Shown: in pieces, positions 1 through 8,498 of the stretch
Position numbering within the stretch: the first letter of the stretch is position 1
Layout of the letters: every line of letters starts with the position of its first letter
DNA from: Paenibacillus anaericanus
GTDB taxonomy: Bacteria > Bacillota > Bacilli > Paenibacillales > Paenibacillaceae
Length of the DNA stretch: 64,000 nucleotides
Reading direction: 5' to 3'
Assembly (NCBI RefSeq): GCF_003994475.1
Contig: NZ_RZNY01000002.1
Location: forward strand, 236,536-300,535
Position numbers and translations under genes: made by a program
The notes under the pieces: model-generated
Seen by the model: only the letters and a program-made list of their open reading frames with translations
Told to the model about the DNA's origin: nothing
Databases searched by the model: none

Positions 1-845
1 CTGTGCTGGGAAATGAAATAGGATCTTCCTTCCTCAGGATTCATTGGATACTGCTCTTGTACTGACAATGGATTAGGATTAAGCATCCAAGCAGCCCTTG
101 TTACATCAGGAGGATAAATTCCAAGTTCAAGTAATTCGCTCACAGATGATAATGCTTCACGCACCGGCTTCTGCCAACGAATACTACCGTTGTCCATGAG
201 AATAACGTTCTGGCAGTAATCTGCTATGAACTCCGCATGATGCTCGATCACTACAATTGTCTTTCCATGCTCCACATTTAACCGTCGTAGGATCTCATAG
301 ATTTCCCGAGCATGCTGCGGATCTAATTGAGCAACAGGTTCGTCAATGACGAGTACTTCCGGGTCCATCGCTAGCGATCCCGCCAAAGCGAGCAAATGCT
401 TTTGCCCGCCGCTTAACTGCCAAACAAATTCATCTCTCACTTCGCTTAGACCCGTTAGCTCTAGTGCTCGCTCTCCTCGTTCCTTGTAATCCGCAAATCC
501 ATAATTCAAAGGAGTAAAGGAAACATCATCTATCACAGTCGGGCGAACCAATTGGTTCTCGAAATCTTGATATACATAACCCATCGTTCTAGATAGTTCT
601 GCGACGGTTCTACCTTCGGCTGATTGTCCGCTAACTATGACTTCTCCACTGAAGTCTCCTGTGTAATAGTGAGGGATTAATCCGTTAAAGCATTTACATA
701 GTGTCGATTTCCCTGATCCGTTGCTTCCTATCACAGCAGTGAAATCTCCCTGCTTAAGTTGCAGAGATACATCCCGCAATACAGGTTGTTCAGCCCCCGG
801 GTAGGTAAACGTCACTCCGTTCAGTTCAAGAACTGTCTTACGCAT
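1..845 (-). CDS. ECF-type ABC transporter ATP-binding protein (partial, 3' end outside window)
   Basis: About 281 N-terminal residues of an ABC ATPase are visible; the reading frame stays open to the window edge, so the C-terminus is missing. The start ATG lies at 845-843 and overlaps the stop of the upstream membrane gene, implying translational coupling. Visible motifs are Walker A (GSNGSGKST), the Q-loop (YQDFENQ), the signature LSGGQ and Walker B (VLVIDEP), followed by a switch histidine (VIEHH). It should hydrolyse ATP in the cytoplasm to drive uptake through an energy-coupling-factor complex. The open frame beyond 281 residues leaves room for a second ABC domain as in YkoD/CbiO fusions, but that is inference. 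The substrate is unknown. Confidence 0.9.
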   Translation of the reverse strand, partial: MRKTVLELNGVTFTYPGAEQPVLRDVSLQLKQGDFTAVIGSNGSGKSTLCKCFNGLIPHYYTGDFSGEVIVSGQSAEGRTVAELSRTMGYVYQDFENQLVRPTVIDDVSFTPLNYGFADYKERGERALELTGLSEVRDEFVWQLSGGQKHLLALAGSLAMDPEVLVIDEPVAQLDPQHAREIYEILRRLNVEHGKTIVVIEHHAEFIADYCQNVILMDNGSIRWQKPVREALSSVSELLELGIYPPDVTRAAWMLNPNPLSVQEQYPMNPEEGRSYFISQH

Positions 846-1716
846 CTATCTGTCCCGCTTCATGCCGTTTTCGAGCAGCACGACGAATTTGTATCGTGAT
901 GGCTATTCCAGCCACAATTGCTGCCACTAGCATACTCACCCAGATCAACATTCCCTCATTAGACTCTGCACCAGGAAGTTCAAACTCGCCCAAACTCCAT
1001 CCTGATTCCGATAACAATTCTGCTCCCATTGCAATCCCCGCCAAAATAATTCCGCTTATAACAAGCTTGGGTGATAACCAGGTACCCGTTGCATATTTCA
1101 TATTCCGTTCACGAGGTTTCATGCCTAGCAAAGGTTCGATCTTCCCGTACAACCGTGGAACCAAATACATAGTAGGTAGTAAGGCGAATAAGATGCCTGA
1201 GAAGAGTACATTGTTTAGAAAACCTACACCTTCAATCACGACAATACTCTCTGTTAGCCCTTGAACAGCTTCCAATTCCTCTACTCCAACCCACACTTTT
1301 ACAATATCAACTGCAGCACTACAAAACTGATGTATAGCTACTCCAGTGATAGCTGCCACACCTACCTGCATCCGATTCTTGGGATCTGATACCATACGAC
1401 CTGCTACATACATGGCCAGAGAGAAGGTAATAAATTTCTCTAACTCACCTAAACCTCCGAATTGGCCGAGCATTAATTCACCAAAGATCATTTCGCCAAC
1501 TGCTGCTCCCACAGCCGCATAAAGAGGATGAAACAACATACACAAAGTCAACGGAATGAAGGCAAAATATTCTACCGACAGTTCAATGGGCCCCAACTGG
1601 ACACTGGGAATCAGTTCCGTAAACATATTAGACAAACCGTACAACGACATCGACAATACAAAAATCATCATTTTTTGCGACTGCGTCAGCGTATACCGCC
1701 CTTTTAATGTACTCAT
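838..1716 (-). CDS. ECF transporter S component-like integral membrane protein
   Basis: A 292-residue, very hydrophobic protein with about six to eight membrane segments and a Gly/Ala-rich central part (AAVGAAVGEMIFGE), the style of ECF substrate-binding components. It is longer than the usual 170-200 residue S component. A good GGGAGG ribosome site precedes the ATG. It overlaps the ATPase start by 8 bases, so the two are coupled. It is divergent from an RpiR regulator, which suggests that regulator senses a sugar phosphate or related ligand linked to the imported substrate. The vitamin or metabolite carried cannot be read from the sequence. Confidence 0.8.
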   Translation of the reverse strand: MSTLKGRYTLTQSQKMMIFVLSMSLYGLSNMFTELIPSVQLGPIELSVEYFAFIPLTLCMLFHPLYAAVGAAVGEMIFGELMLGQFGGLGELEKFITFSLAMYVAGRMVSDPKNRMQVGVAAITGVAIHQFCSAAVDIVKVWVGVEELEAVQGLTESIVVIEGVGFLNNVLFSGILFALLPTMYLVPRLYGKIEPLLGMKPRERNMKYATGTWLSPKLVISGIILAGIAMGAELLSESGWSLGEFELPGAESNEGMLIWVSMLVAAIVAGIAITIQIRRAARKRHEAGQIDA

Positions 1717-1821
1717 TAAGAAAGCCTCCCTATTTGTATTAACTTCATTATAGAAAGGTCATGTCATCGCAGCTTTTTCCAATTGTTAAAGGAAGGTAAT
1801 ATTTTTTTCATTATTTTTAAC

Positions 1822-1841
1822 GTTGTAATAATATTTACAAC
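1822..1841. promoter_or_regulatory. Candidate operator for the RpiR regulator
   Basis: A perfect 7-bp inverted repeat, GTTGTAA-N6-TTACAAC, sits in the shared upstream region of the divergent ECF operon and the RpiR gene. Its position and symmetry fit an operator controlling both directions. Binding by the neighbouring regulator is inference. Confidence 0.45.
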
Positions 1842-1894
1842 ATCTTTGGCGGTTATATTGATTTCAAATACTAATACATGAGGGAGGCAATACG

Positions 1895-2728
1895 ATGTAT
1901 AAAGATTGGAGTCGAAGACCTTTCTCACCGAATCAACGGATTATTGCTGATTTTATTCAGAGAAATGAACAACGCGTACTCTATATGACAGAACAAGAAA
2001 TGGCTGATGAGCTTGGTTTGAGTATTGCTTCTGTCTCGAGGTTTTGGAAAGCTGTGGGATACAAGCATGCCAAGGAATTTAAGAACCGGCTCCGTTTCCG
2101 GTTTGAATCCACTCCCTCTGTTAAAATGCAGGATGCCATAGAGCGAGCTAATGACAATTCTCTGCCTCAAACTTTGCTCGATATTTGTTGTCATCATCTT
2201 GAAGAAACTCGCCGCCATTTAAAGGATGAAATACTTCAGCAGGCGGTGAATGCTCTATCTACGGCGAGACATATCTATATTTACAGTCCCGGTCCCTGCG
2301 CTGGATTAGCTGAGTTAATGATGTACCGCATGGCGCGGTTTGGGCTTCAACTCAAAAAAATGGCCCCGAGCGGACATGAACTGCTCGAGACATTAATGCA
2401 TGTGGACAATAGAGATGCCATCCTAATCTTCGGTTTTGTACAGCTACTCCCGGAAAGTGATGTTATTCTAGATTATGCGCGGGAAGCTGGGTATCAGGTG
2501 ATTTTGATTACGGACAGACTGGTCTATCCGAAGTCACAGGAAGCCGATATTGTACTCTATGCGGGACGAGGCGAGGTATGGGAATTTCACTCCATGGTAG
2601 GGCCAATGTATGTTATCGAGAATCTAATCCTTGGAGTAGGACTGGCTAGTCGGGATAACAGTATACGTAAACTAGACAAGCTCCAACAATTGCGGGCGAG
2701 GTACGGTAACAGACTACCACGGAACTGA
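1895..2728 (+). CDS. MurR/RpiR family transcriptional regulator
   Basis: A 277-residue protein with the two-domain RpiR layout. An N-terminal HTH (about residues 1-77) contains the characteristic stretch MTEQEMADELGLSIASVSRF, and a C-terminal SIS sugar-phosphate-binding domain spans about 110-250 (SPGPCAGLAELMMYRMARFG). The start is supported by GGGAGG 8 bases upstream of the ATG. It is transcribed away from the ECF transporter genes and ends at a shared bidirectional hairpin, so local control of that transporter is likely. The effector is not identifiable. Confidence 0.9.
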   Translation: MYKDWSRRPFSPNQRIIADFIQRNEQRVLYMTEQEMADELGLSIASVSRFWKAVGYKHAKEFKNRLRFRFESTPSVKMQDAIERANDNSLPQTLLDICCHHLEETRRHLKDEILQQAVNALSTARHIYIYSPGPCAGLAELMMYRMARFGLQLKKMAPSGHELLETLMHVDNRDAILIFGFVQLLPESDVILDYAREAGYQVILITDRLVYPKSQEADIVLYAGRGEVWEFHSMVGPMYVIENLILGVGLASRDNSIRKLDKLQQLRARYGNRLPRN

Positions 2729-2763
2729 TAGGATCCATTTATGACATTTGATTTTTGATACTT

Positions 2764-2813
2764 AAAAAGCACAGCAGCGCCAAGTTCGTTGACTTGGTTC
2801 TACTGTGCTTTTT
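2764..2813. terminator. Bidirectional Rho-independent terminator
   Basis: A-run, long stem (AAAAAGCACAG pairing with CTGTGCTTTTT, with an inner CCAAG/CTTGG stem) and T-run lie between two convergent genes, the RpiR gene and the GH4 gene. The stem has A and T runs on both sides, so it can act on both strands. Confidence 0.85.
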
Positions 2814-2865
2814 GTCCTACTATTTTCTTCGTCCGTATTATTCTAACTCTTTCTTTATGGAATCT

Positions 2866-4167
2866 CTATTTAAAAAACAGTGGCAAATAGTCTTTGTTCT
2901 TAAGCAGCATTTCGTCCAGCATCGCCTCTGCAACATTCACAGAATGAACTAAAGGATGATTAGCTAATGCTTGCAACGCTATGCCGTGGTCACCGGTTAC
3001 GGCCGCTTCAATAGCCAGCTGTTCATAGGTCTTGACCGCATGAATCAGTCCTTTTGCCGCCGTAGGCACATTTGATACCGGCAACGGAATCGGTCCTTGG
3101 TTCGTGACGACACAGTTAACTTCAATAGAAGCATCCGCAGGTAAGAAATCTAATACTCCTTGATTACGCACATTTAATGTTTGAATATCTCTAGTATCGT
3201 TATATATCGATTTCATAGCGTTAACCGCTGCTTCCGAGTAGTAAGCTCCACCGCGTTTTTCTAATTGTTTGGGTTTCTCAGTCAAGTTCAGATCTTTATA
3301 CAGTTCAAACAATTCATCTTCCAGCCGTTTTACTACCTCAGCTCGCGTTCCTTCTTTATCTAGTGAAAGTTGCTGTTCTTCTAGCAGTTCCTTAGTTAAA
3401 TAGAAGTATTTCAAATAATAAGAAGGAATCGCCCCAAGTGAAGCAATGAAGTTAGCATTCCAATCAAATTGTGGAACGTTCTTAGCTGAATACCCCTCGC
3501 GATTAGCCAGAAGCTCCTCTAATTTTTCTTCACCATTAATTCTAACTTGAGTAATCCAGTGCAGGTGATTAAGTCCTACAAACTCACAATAGATATCTCT
3601 AGCAGGCGTTTGATATAACTCTGATAACCATTTATAAGCAGCAATAGGTGAATTACATAATCCGATGGATTTAACATTGGAATGTTTCAATATTGCTTCG
3701 GTCACCATACCTGCAGGATTTGTAAAATTCAACAACCATGCATCTGGGCAGAGTTCCTCAATGTCCCGGCAAATGTCCAATAATACAGGAATTGTCCGAA
3801 ATGCTTTCATCATCCCACCTGGTCCGGTTGTTTCTTGACCGATAATCCCATACTTGAGTGGTATCGTTTCATCCCAGATACGGGCTTTTAGGAGACCCAC
3901 TCTCATTTGTGTCGTAACAAAGTCCGCACCAACCAAAGCCTCGCGCCGATTCAGGGTAAGTTCAATCGTTATAGGTAGACCTGATTTCTCAATCATCCGT
4001 TTGGCCAAATTACCTACAATATTCAACTTTTCTTGTCCTTCAGGAATATCCACGAGGACGATTTCACGGACAGGAAAGCTATCAAAATTTAAAATAAAGC
4101 CTTCGATGATCTCCGGTGTATAAGAAGATCCCCCTCCAATAACTACTACTTTTAAATTTTTACGCAT
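2866..4167 (-). CDS. Glycoside hydrolase family 4 (6-phospho-beta-glucosidase type)
   Basis: A 433-residue GH4 enzyme. The Rossmann NAD site GGGSSYTPE is at residues 11-19, NFTNP at 147-151, the metal-ligand cysteine in CNSP at 171-174 and the metal-ligand histidine in GLNHLHW at 199-204. CN-type motifs at the cysteine are found in the 6-phospho-beta-glucosidase branch (CelF/LicH/BglT) rather than the alpha branch. The family needs NAD+ and a divalent metal and works on 6-phosphorylated glycosides in the cytoplasm. It is the last gene of the beta-glucan locus and overlaps the kinase gene by 16 bases. No PTS gene is nearby, so the phosphorylated substrate probably comes from that kinase (inference). 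Confidence 0.88.
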   Translation of the reverse strand: MRKNLKVVVIGGGSSYTPEIIEGFILNFDSFPVREIVLVDIPEGQEKLNIVGNLAKRMIEKSGLPITIELTLNRREALVGADFVTTQMRVGLLKARIWDETIPLKYGIIGQETTGPGGMMKAFRTIPVLLDICRDIEELCPDAWLLNFTNPAGMVTEAILKHSNVKSIGLCNSPIAAYKWLSELYQTPARDIYCEFVGLNHLHWITQVRINGEEKLEELLANREGYSAKNVPQFDWNANFIASLGAIPSYYLKYFYLTKELLEEQQLSLDKEGTRAEVVKRLEDELFELYKDLNLTEKPKQLEKRGGAYYSEAAVNAMKSIYNDTRDIQTLNVRNQGVLDFLPADASIEVNCVVTNQGPIPLPVSNVPTAAKGLIHAVKTYEQLAIEAAVTGDHGIALQALANHPLVHSVNVAEAMLDEMLLKNKDYLPLFFK

Positions 4168-5138
4168 GCTGAATTCTTCCCTTCTATACTAAGTTGTAGT
4201 TCGAGCTGTTCATATACTTCATCTTTAATAATTAATCCGTCATTTTCCATAGCTAATAGGATTGCTCCAGCTACAGGCTCCATTGTTAATACACGTAATG
4301 TGCAACCATCCGTCAGTTGCTCTTGAATATACGGTATCATGTACTTACCATCATTTCGCGTAAGAACACTTCCGACTAATACAACATCTAACAATATATC
4401 CTGCATTTGAAGCCTGTTAATAACAGCTCTTGCGGAGAGACCCAGTTCTGTTCCTTGCTTCCGTAATATTCGCCGAGCAACCAAATCTCCTTGATCAGCA
4501 GCTGGGAACAGGAGTTTTGTCAAGTCTTTAGGAATCCTTTTACCCTCATCTAGAAAATCATGAAATAAGGTGTCTACAGAAGTATACCCCAACATATCCA
4601 ACACCGCTGCAGTTAACAATGTTGACTCTTCCCGACCTTCCCAGCTACGTATTACTGATCGCAATACCTCGACCGCCAGTTCGCTCCCACCACCAAAATC
4701 TCCAAATGCGTAACCAAAACCTCCGCATTGCAATTCTTTTCCTTGAGGATTGATTCCAAAACAGTTAGTCCCAGTGCCGCAGATTAGAACAACACCATAA
4801 GGTTGCCTTGTACCTGCTCGCAGTCCAATGACTGTATCACAAGCAATATCGTAATGAGCAAAGCCGAGTTCTTTAATCATCGGACGCAAAATAACATAAT
4901 CTGCTTCCCGATCAGCTCCGGCTAACCCGAATAACGCATAAGTGATATCAGTACGATTTAAGTCGCTGCTATGTAAAGCTTGTTGTATCGCCTCATCAAT
5001 ATTTGATCGTGCCAACTCAACACCAAGTTGATGGTTTCCACAACCACTCAAACCTTTGCCTACAATACTCCCAGTACGATCCGTAATGACAGCACTTGTC
5101 TTACTTCCTCCTGCATCTATCCCCAGATAGTACTCCAA
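4152..5138 (-). CDS. BadF/BadG/BcrA-type ATPase, N-acetylglucosamine-kinase-like sugar kinase
   Basis: A 328-residue member of the ASKHA fold: the phosphate-1 loop GIDAGGSKT is at residues 6-14, a glycine-rich segment (ICGTGTNCFG) lies in the middle, and GDFGGGSELAVEVL follows. This family includes N-acetylglucosamine kinase and related sugar kinases. It lies between the LacI gene (11 bases after its stop) and the GH4 gene, which it overlaps, so all three are probably co-transcribed. Because GH4 enzymes need a 6-phosphorylated glycoside and the sugars enter through an ABC transporter, the kinase may phosphorylate the imported oligosaccharide. A glucosamine substrate remains possible. Confidence 0.82.
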   Translation of the reverse strand: MEYYLGIDAGGSKTSAVITDRTGSIVGKGLSGCGNHQLGVELARSNIDEAIQQALHSSDLNRTDITYALFGLAGADREADYVILRPMIKELGFAHYDIACDTVIGLRAGTRQPYGVVLICGTGTNCFGINPQGKELQCGGFGYAFGDFGGGSELAVEVLRSVIRSWEGREESTLLTAAVLDMLGYTSVDTLFHDFLDEGKRIPKDLTKLLFPAADQGDLVARRILRKQGTELGLSARAVINRLQMQDILLDVVLVGSVLTRNDGKYMIPYIQEQLTDGCTLRVLTMEPVAGAILLAMENDGLIIKDEVYEQLELQLSIEGKNSACVKI

Positions 5139-5149
5139 ACCTGTTCACC

Positions 5150-6166
5150 TCAATTAATGTCACCTTTATATTTTGCAGTAGATTCTCTGAAAATCAATTC
5201 AGGTTTTAACTGCAATTTCGTATTCTTTGTTTGTTTACCTTGAATCAAATCCATTAATATCTTCACCGCATGTTCACCCACTTGACCTACAGGTTGACGA
5301 ATCGTCGTAAGTCTAGGATGGACCTCATTAGCAAAAGATTGATCGTCATATCCAATAACAGACACATCACCTGGTACGTTATAACCTGCTTCCATTAAAG
5401 ATCGAATAACACCGAGTGCTATCATATCGTCGGCAGCGAATATGGCAGATGGAATTTGATTACCTTGTGCAATCCAGTTTTGCATAATACTATGACCACA
5501 ATAGGTACCGAATTCCCCTTCTATAATCATCGAAGGCGAGAGACCTGCTTCAATCATTGCATCCGTAAATCCCTCTTTCCGTTGACGTGCGCTCAAGAAT
5601 GCATATTGACCGCTAATGTGAGCAATACGTTTATGCCCAAGCGCGATCAAATGTTTGGTCGCCTCGTATCCACCTAAATAATTGTCAACATTGATGGTTG
5701 GCACATTGTTGTGTTCGCTATGACTATCAATCATCACAAAAGGGATCTTCTTACGTTCTAAATCAGCAATATACGCCTCTTCTTGTAAGGTAGATAGTAC
5801 AATGATTCCGTCCACACGATCGTGATGGAACAAGAAATTACTTGCGTCAAATGATTCATTTCCTAGTTCATGCGCAATTGAAATGGCTAAGACATAACCA
5901 TTCAATTTCAAATTCTCTAATACGGATTGAACAACACCGTCAAATACGGTATCGTTCAATGCCGTTATCGTCAAACCGATGACGCCAGTCTTACCCCTTA
6001 CTAAGGTCCGAGCTGCTGAATTTGGACTGTAATTAAGCTCTTTTATTGCATCTAACACTTTTTGTCTATTTTTCTCCCGTACTGTAGGAGCATTATTAAG
6101 TACACGAGATACAGTAACTATAGACATTCCAGACTTTTTAGCTACATCAAATATATTAACTTTCAT
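5150..6166 (-). CDS. LacI family transcriptional regulator
   Basis: A 338-residue LacI repressor. The N-terminal HTH reads NIFDVAKKSGMSIVTVSRVL with the hinge helix SPNSAARTLVRGKTG near residues 50-65, followed by a periplasmic-binding-protein-like effector domain (IAHISG, AIFAADDMIALG, VIGYDDQ). The ATG at 6166 is preferred over a TTG six bases earlier because GTAGGGG lies 8 bases upstream of it. It sits inside the beta-glucan cluster between the GH16 gene and the kinase and is the obvious regulator of the locus. Its ribosome site lies in one arm of an inverted repeat (described separately). Confidence 0.9.
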   Translation of the reverse strand: MKVNIFDVAKKSGMSIVTVSRVLNNAPTVREKNRQKVLDAIKELNYSPNSAARTLVRGKTGVIGLTITALNDTVFDGVVQSVLENLKLNGYVLAISIAHELGNESFDASNFLFHHDRVDGIIVLSTLQEEAYIADLERKKIPFVMIDSHSEHNNVPTINVDNYLGGYEATKHLIALGHKRIAHISGQYAFLSARQRKEGFTDAMIEAGLSPSMIIEGEFGTYCGHSIMQNWIAQGNQIPSAIFAADDMIALGVIRSLMEAGYNVPGDVSVIGYDDQSFANEVHPRLTTIRQPVGQVGEHAVKILMDLIQGKQTKNTKLQLKPELIFRESTAKYKGDIN

Positions 6167-6248
6167 TGTCAAAACCCCTACTCTATTTTGTTAATATTAG
6201 TATATTAAGAAATCAACTTCTTAAACGTCAAGGGTAGGAGTTTTGACA
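6167..6248 (-). promoter_or_regulatory. Inverted repeat covering the lacI ribosome site, with internal promoter
   Basis: Two 17-base arms (6167-6183 and 6232-6248) match as inverted repeats at 15 of 17 positions. On the transcribed strand the first arm follows the GH16 stop; the second contains GTAGGGG, the ribosome site of the LacI gene. A possible promoter, TTGACG (6231-6226) with TAATAT 18 bases on, lies in the loop. Read-through mRNA could therefore hide the ribosome site while mRNA from the internal promoter would not. The pairing is seen; the mechanism is inferred. Confidence 0.4.
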
Positions 6249-6258
6249 AGACATAACA

Positions 6259-8376
6259 TTACTTTCCTGCCCTTAACAGCATCATAACGGCTTCCGCTCT
6301 TGTAGCTATTTCAAAGGGTCCCAGTTCATTGTTAGGGCGACCTTCGAGAATTCCATGTTCAATGGCTGCTGCAAAATACGGTCTAGCCCATGAAGGAATA
6401 TCATCATGATCATCAAAAGAAGTCAATGAATAAGCCTCGTTTGATAATTGCATTGCGCGTACAATCATGCTGACCATTTCATTGCGAGTGATGGGTGAAT
6501 CAGGACGAAAACTACCATCCTCATACCCTAGTGTAATTTTTGCACTAGTTGCTTGAGCAATTGCTTGCTTCGCCCAATCCCCTATCTTCGCTTCATCTGT
6601 AAATTCTATCTTCGAATCGTCCTCATTCTTGACCGACAGCGCCTTGACTAACATAACAGTGAATTCCGCACGACTTATTGTGTTATCCGGACGAATTGTA
6701 ACATTTGCTAGCGCTGTTGTATTCTGATAGGTTGCCTGAATAACACTTGTTCCTTCTTTCAATCCTACTAGGTTTCCATCATCTGTCAATCTCACGACTC
6801 CATTATCTTCTCCTGCGAAACGATACGATGCTTCACTAGTGACATCTGTCTCAGCCCCGCCAGGAACTAAGGAGAACACAGTTGTAGATATCGTTTCCCC
6901 CGCCTGCAGCTCATAACTTGATTTAGAGAAAGAAATCTCTGGTGTAAATTTGATAGAATCGTAATAAGCACGTATTGGGGTTCCTGGATAATCGAACTTA
7001 TTCGTCCACGTATCCGCCGCCGCACCAGCACCGGCCCACAGATTTGCCATGATTGTCGAAGACTCTGACGGTAGATCACCTTTATTGCTCTCTACATTTC
7101 GAACAAGTTCACCATCAACATACCACCTAATATAGTTCCACGACCATTCGATTGCATAGTCATGAAAATCTGCCGAAGCATCAAAGCCTAAATCTATGAT
7201 GGCATGTGCCTTTAACCCTCGAACACCTTTCACATAGTAATTCGTTTCCAATTTTGTCGGGTCTTTTCCCAATATTTCAATATCAATTTCATCTGCATTC
7301 GGGGAATACGTAAATATTGAAGTTACGAGTCCATCCCCTTTCGCAACTTTCAACCTGCTCTCAATTCTTCCATATCCATGAAGCTCAGTGGTTGCAAATT
7401 CTCCGGAGGAATATGGCTTTCCACTGCTTGGTGTATCGTCGAGACGCAAAACCATTTTTCCATCCGAGAATTCAACATGATCGGCTTGCCAACCAACATT
7501 AAAGTCTGGACCGTTTCCCCATCCGTCTGCTTTATACCATAGTTCGTTATTGAAAGAATCAAACCCGTCTGTAAAACTGTAAGCAGATGATGTAGGGACT
7601 GGAGGTTCCACACCAGTTGGAGGCGCTAGATCAGTATCATCTTCTGGATCATCCTCACCAAATTTATGATATTTAATATAATCAAATGAAGCCTGATTTG
7701 GACCGGTATAGTTCACTACATCGTCAGCCATCAAGTTAACAATCAACCCGCCTGGATTAGATGGGATTCCATCTGTAGCCGTTGTTACCAGTTCATCGTT
7801 TACATACCATTTTATTGCATCTTCTGACCATTCAAATGCGTAATCGTTATATTCCGCTGAGGCATCAAAATTTAAAGTAATAAACTTTTCTTTTCTGATA
7901 TTATCCTTTGTCCAGCGAATATTAAGCTTGCTAGGACTTCCTCCTAATACACGAGCTTCAACGATATTTTCCAGTGTCCAATCTTCATTTGCTGAATAAA
8001 CATAGAAGTTTGTAATTAAACCCTCATCTTTAGCGGCTTTTATACTCGCTGAGTAGCGCCCATAACCATAATTATCAAACGTAGTGAATTGAGCAGATGC
8101 ATAAGTCGTTTCTTCATCGCCTGAATCATCAAACGTTAACACGAACTTACCGTCCACAACCTCAGCATGATCTGTCTTCCATTGAATTTTACCTTGGGGC
8201 CAGGAAGCCAAATAACCGTGCGTACCTATTTTCTGAGGATCATTAAAGTTATCCATAAAACTATCAACTTTCTCTGCATAGACTATAGATCGTGAGCCAC
8301 TAATCCCTAATCCTCCTAAGCAAATAACAGCAATAAGCGAAACGATGGACGCTTGCCTGATAATTTTGTTCAGCAA
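6259..8376 (-). CDS. Secreted SLH-anchored GH16 beta-glucanase with two GH16 domains, one degenerate
   Basis: A 705-residue exported protein. A signal peptide (about 1-35) is followed by GH16 domain A (about 40-240), GH16 domain B (about 266-480), an Ig-like Big_2 domain (about 485-560) and SLH repeats to the C-terminus (about 563-705). Domain B has the intact catalytic motif E363-I-D365-I-E367 in a lichenase-like setting (EILGKDPTKLETNYY), pointing to a beta-1,3-1,4-glucanase. In domain A the same positions read I138, E140 and R142, so it should be inactive and may act in binding. The start is TTG, with AGGTGG 10 bases upstream and an in-frame stop just before it. It likely cuts mixed-linkage glucan at the cell surface for the adjacent ABC importer. 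Confidence 0.88.
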   Translation of the reverse strand: MLNKIIRQASIVSLIAVICLGGLGISGSRSIVYAEKVDSFMDNFNDPQKIGTHGYLASWPQGKIQWKTDHAEVVDGKFVLTFDDSGDEETTYASAQFTTFDNYGYGRYSASIKAAKDEGLITNFYVYSANEDWTLENIVEARVLGGSPSKLNIRWTKDNIRKEKFITLNFDASAEYNDYAFEWSEDAIKWYVNDELVTTATDGIPSNPGGLIVNLMADDVVNYTGPNQASFDYIKYHKFGEDDPEDDTDLAPPTGVEPPVPTSSAYSFTDGFDSFNNELWYKADGWGNGPDFNVGWQADHVEFSDGKMVLRLDDTPSSGKPYSSGEFATTELHGYGRIESRLKVAKGDGLVTSIFTYSPNADEIDIEILGKDPTKLETNYYVKGVRGLKAHAIIDLGFDASADFHDYAIEWSWNYIRWYVDGELVRNVESNKGDLPSESSTIMANLWAGAGAAADTWTNKFDYPGTPIRAYYDSIKFTPEISFSKSSYELQAGETISTTVFSLVPGGAETDVTSEASYRFAGEDNGVVRLTDDGNLVGLKEGTSVIQATYQNTTALANVTIRPDNTISRAEFTVMLVKALSVKNEDDSKIEFTDEAKIGDWAKQAIAQATSAKITLGYEDGSFRPDSPITRNEMVSMIVRAMQLSNEAYSLTSFDDHDDIPSWARPYFAAAIEHGILEGRPNNELGPFEIATRAEAVMMLLRAGK

Positions 8377-8417
8377 ATGATCTCAACCACCTTTTATAAA
8401 ATGAATGGTAGGGAGGT

Positions 8418-8468
8418 GGGAATAACACCTATTAATGAAGCGAAATTTCAATAAAAAGTGTTATTCCC
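8418..8468 (-). terminator. Intercistronic hairpin between solute-binding protein and GH16 genes
   Basis: An 11-bp perfect stem (GGGAATAACAC with GTGTTATTCCC) with a weaker inner stem (TTATTGAA/TTCATTAATA) lies 30 bases after the solute-binding protein stop. There is no T-run after it, so it may be a partial terminator or an RNA-stability element giving more binding protein than GH16 enzyme, as is common in ABC operons. Confidence 0.5.
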
Positions 8469-8498
8469 CTTATTTCATTGTTACGACAACGAGTTTTG

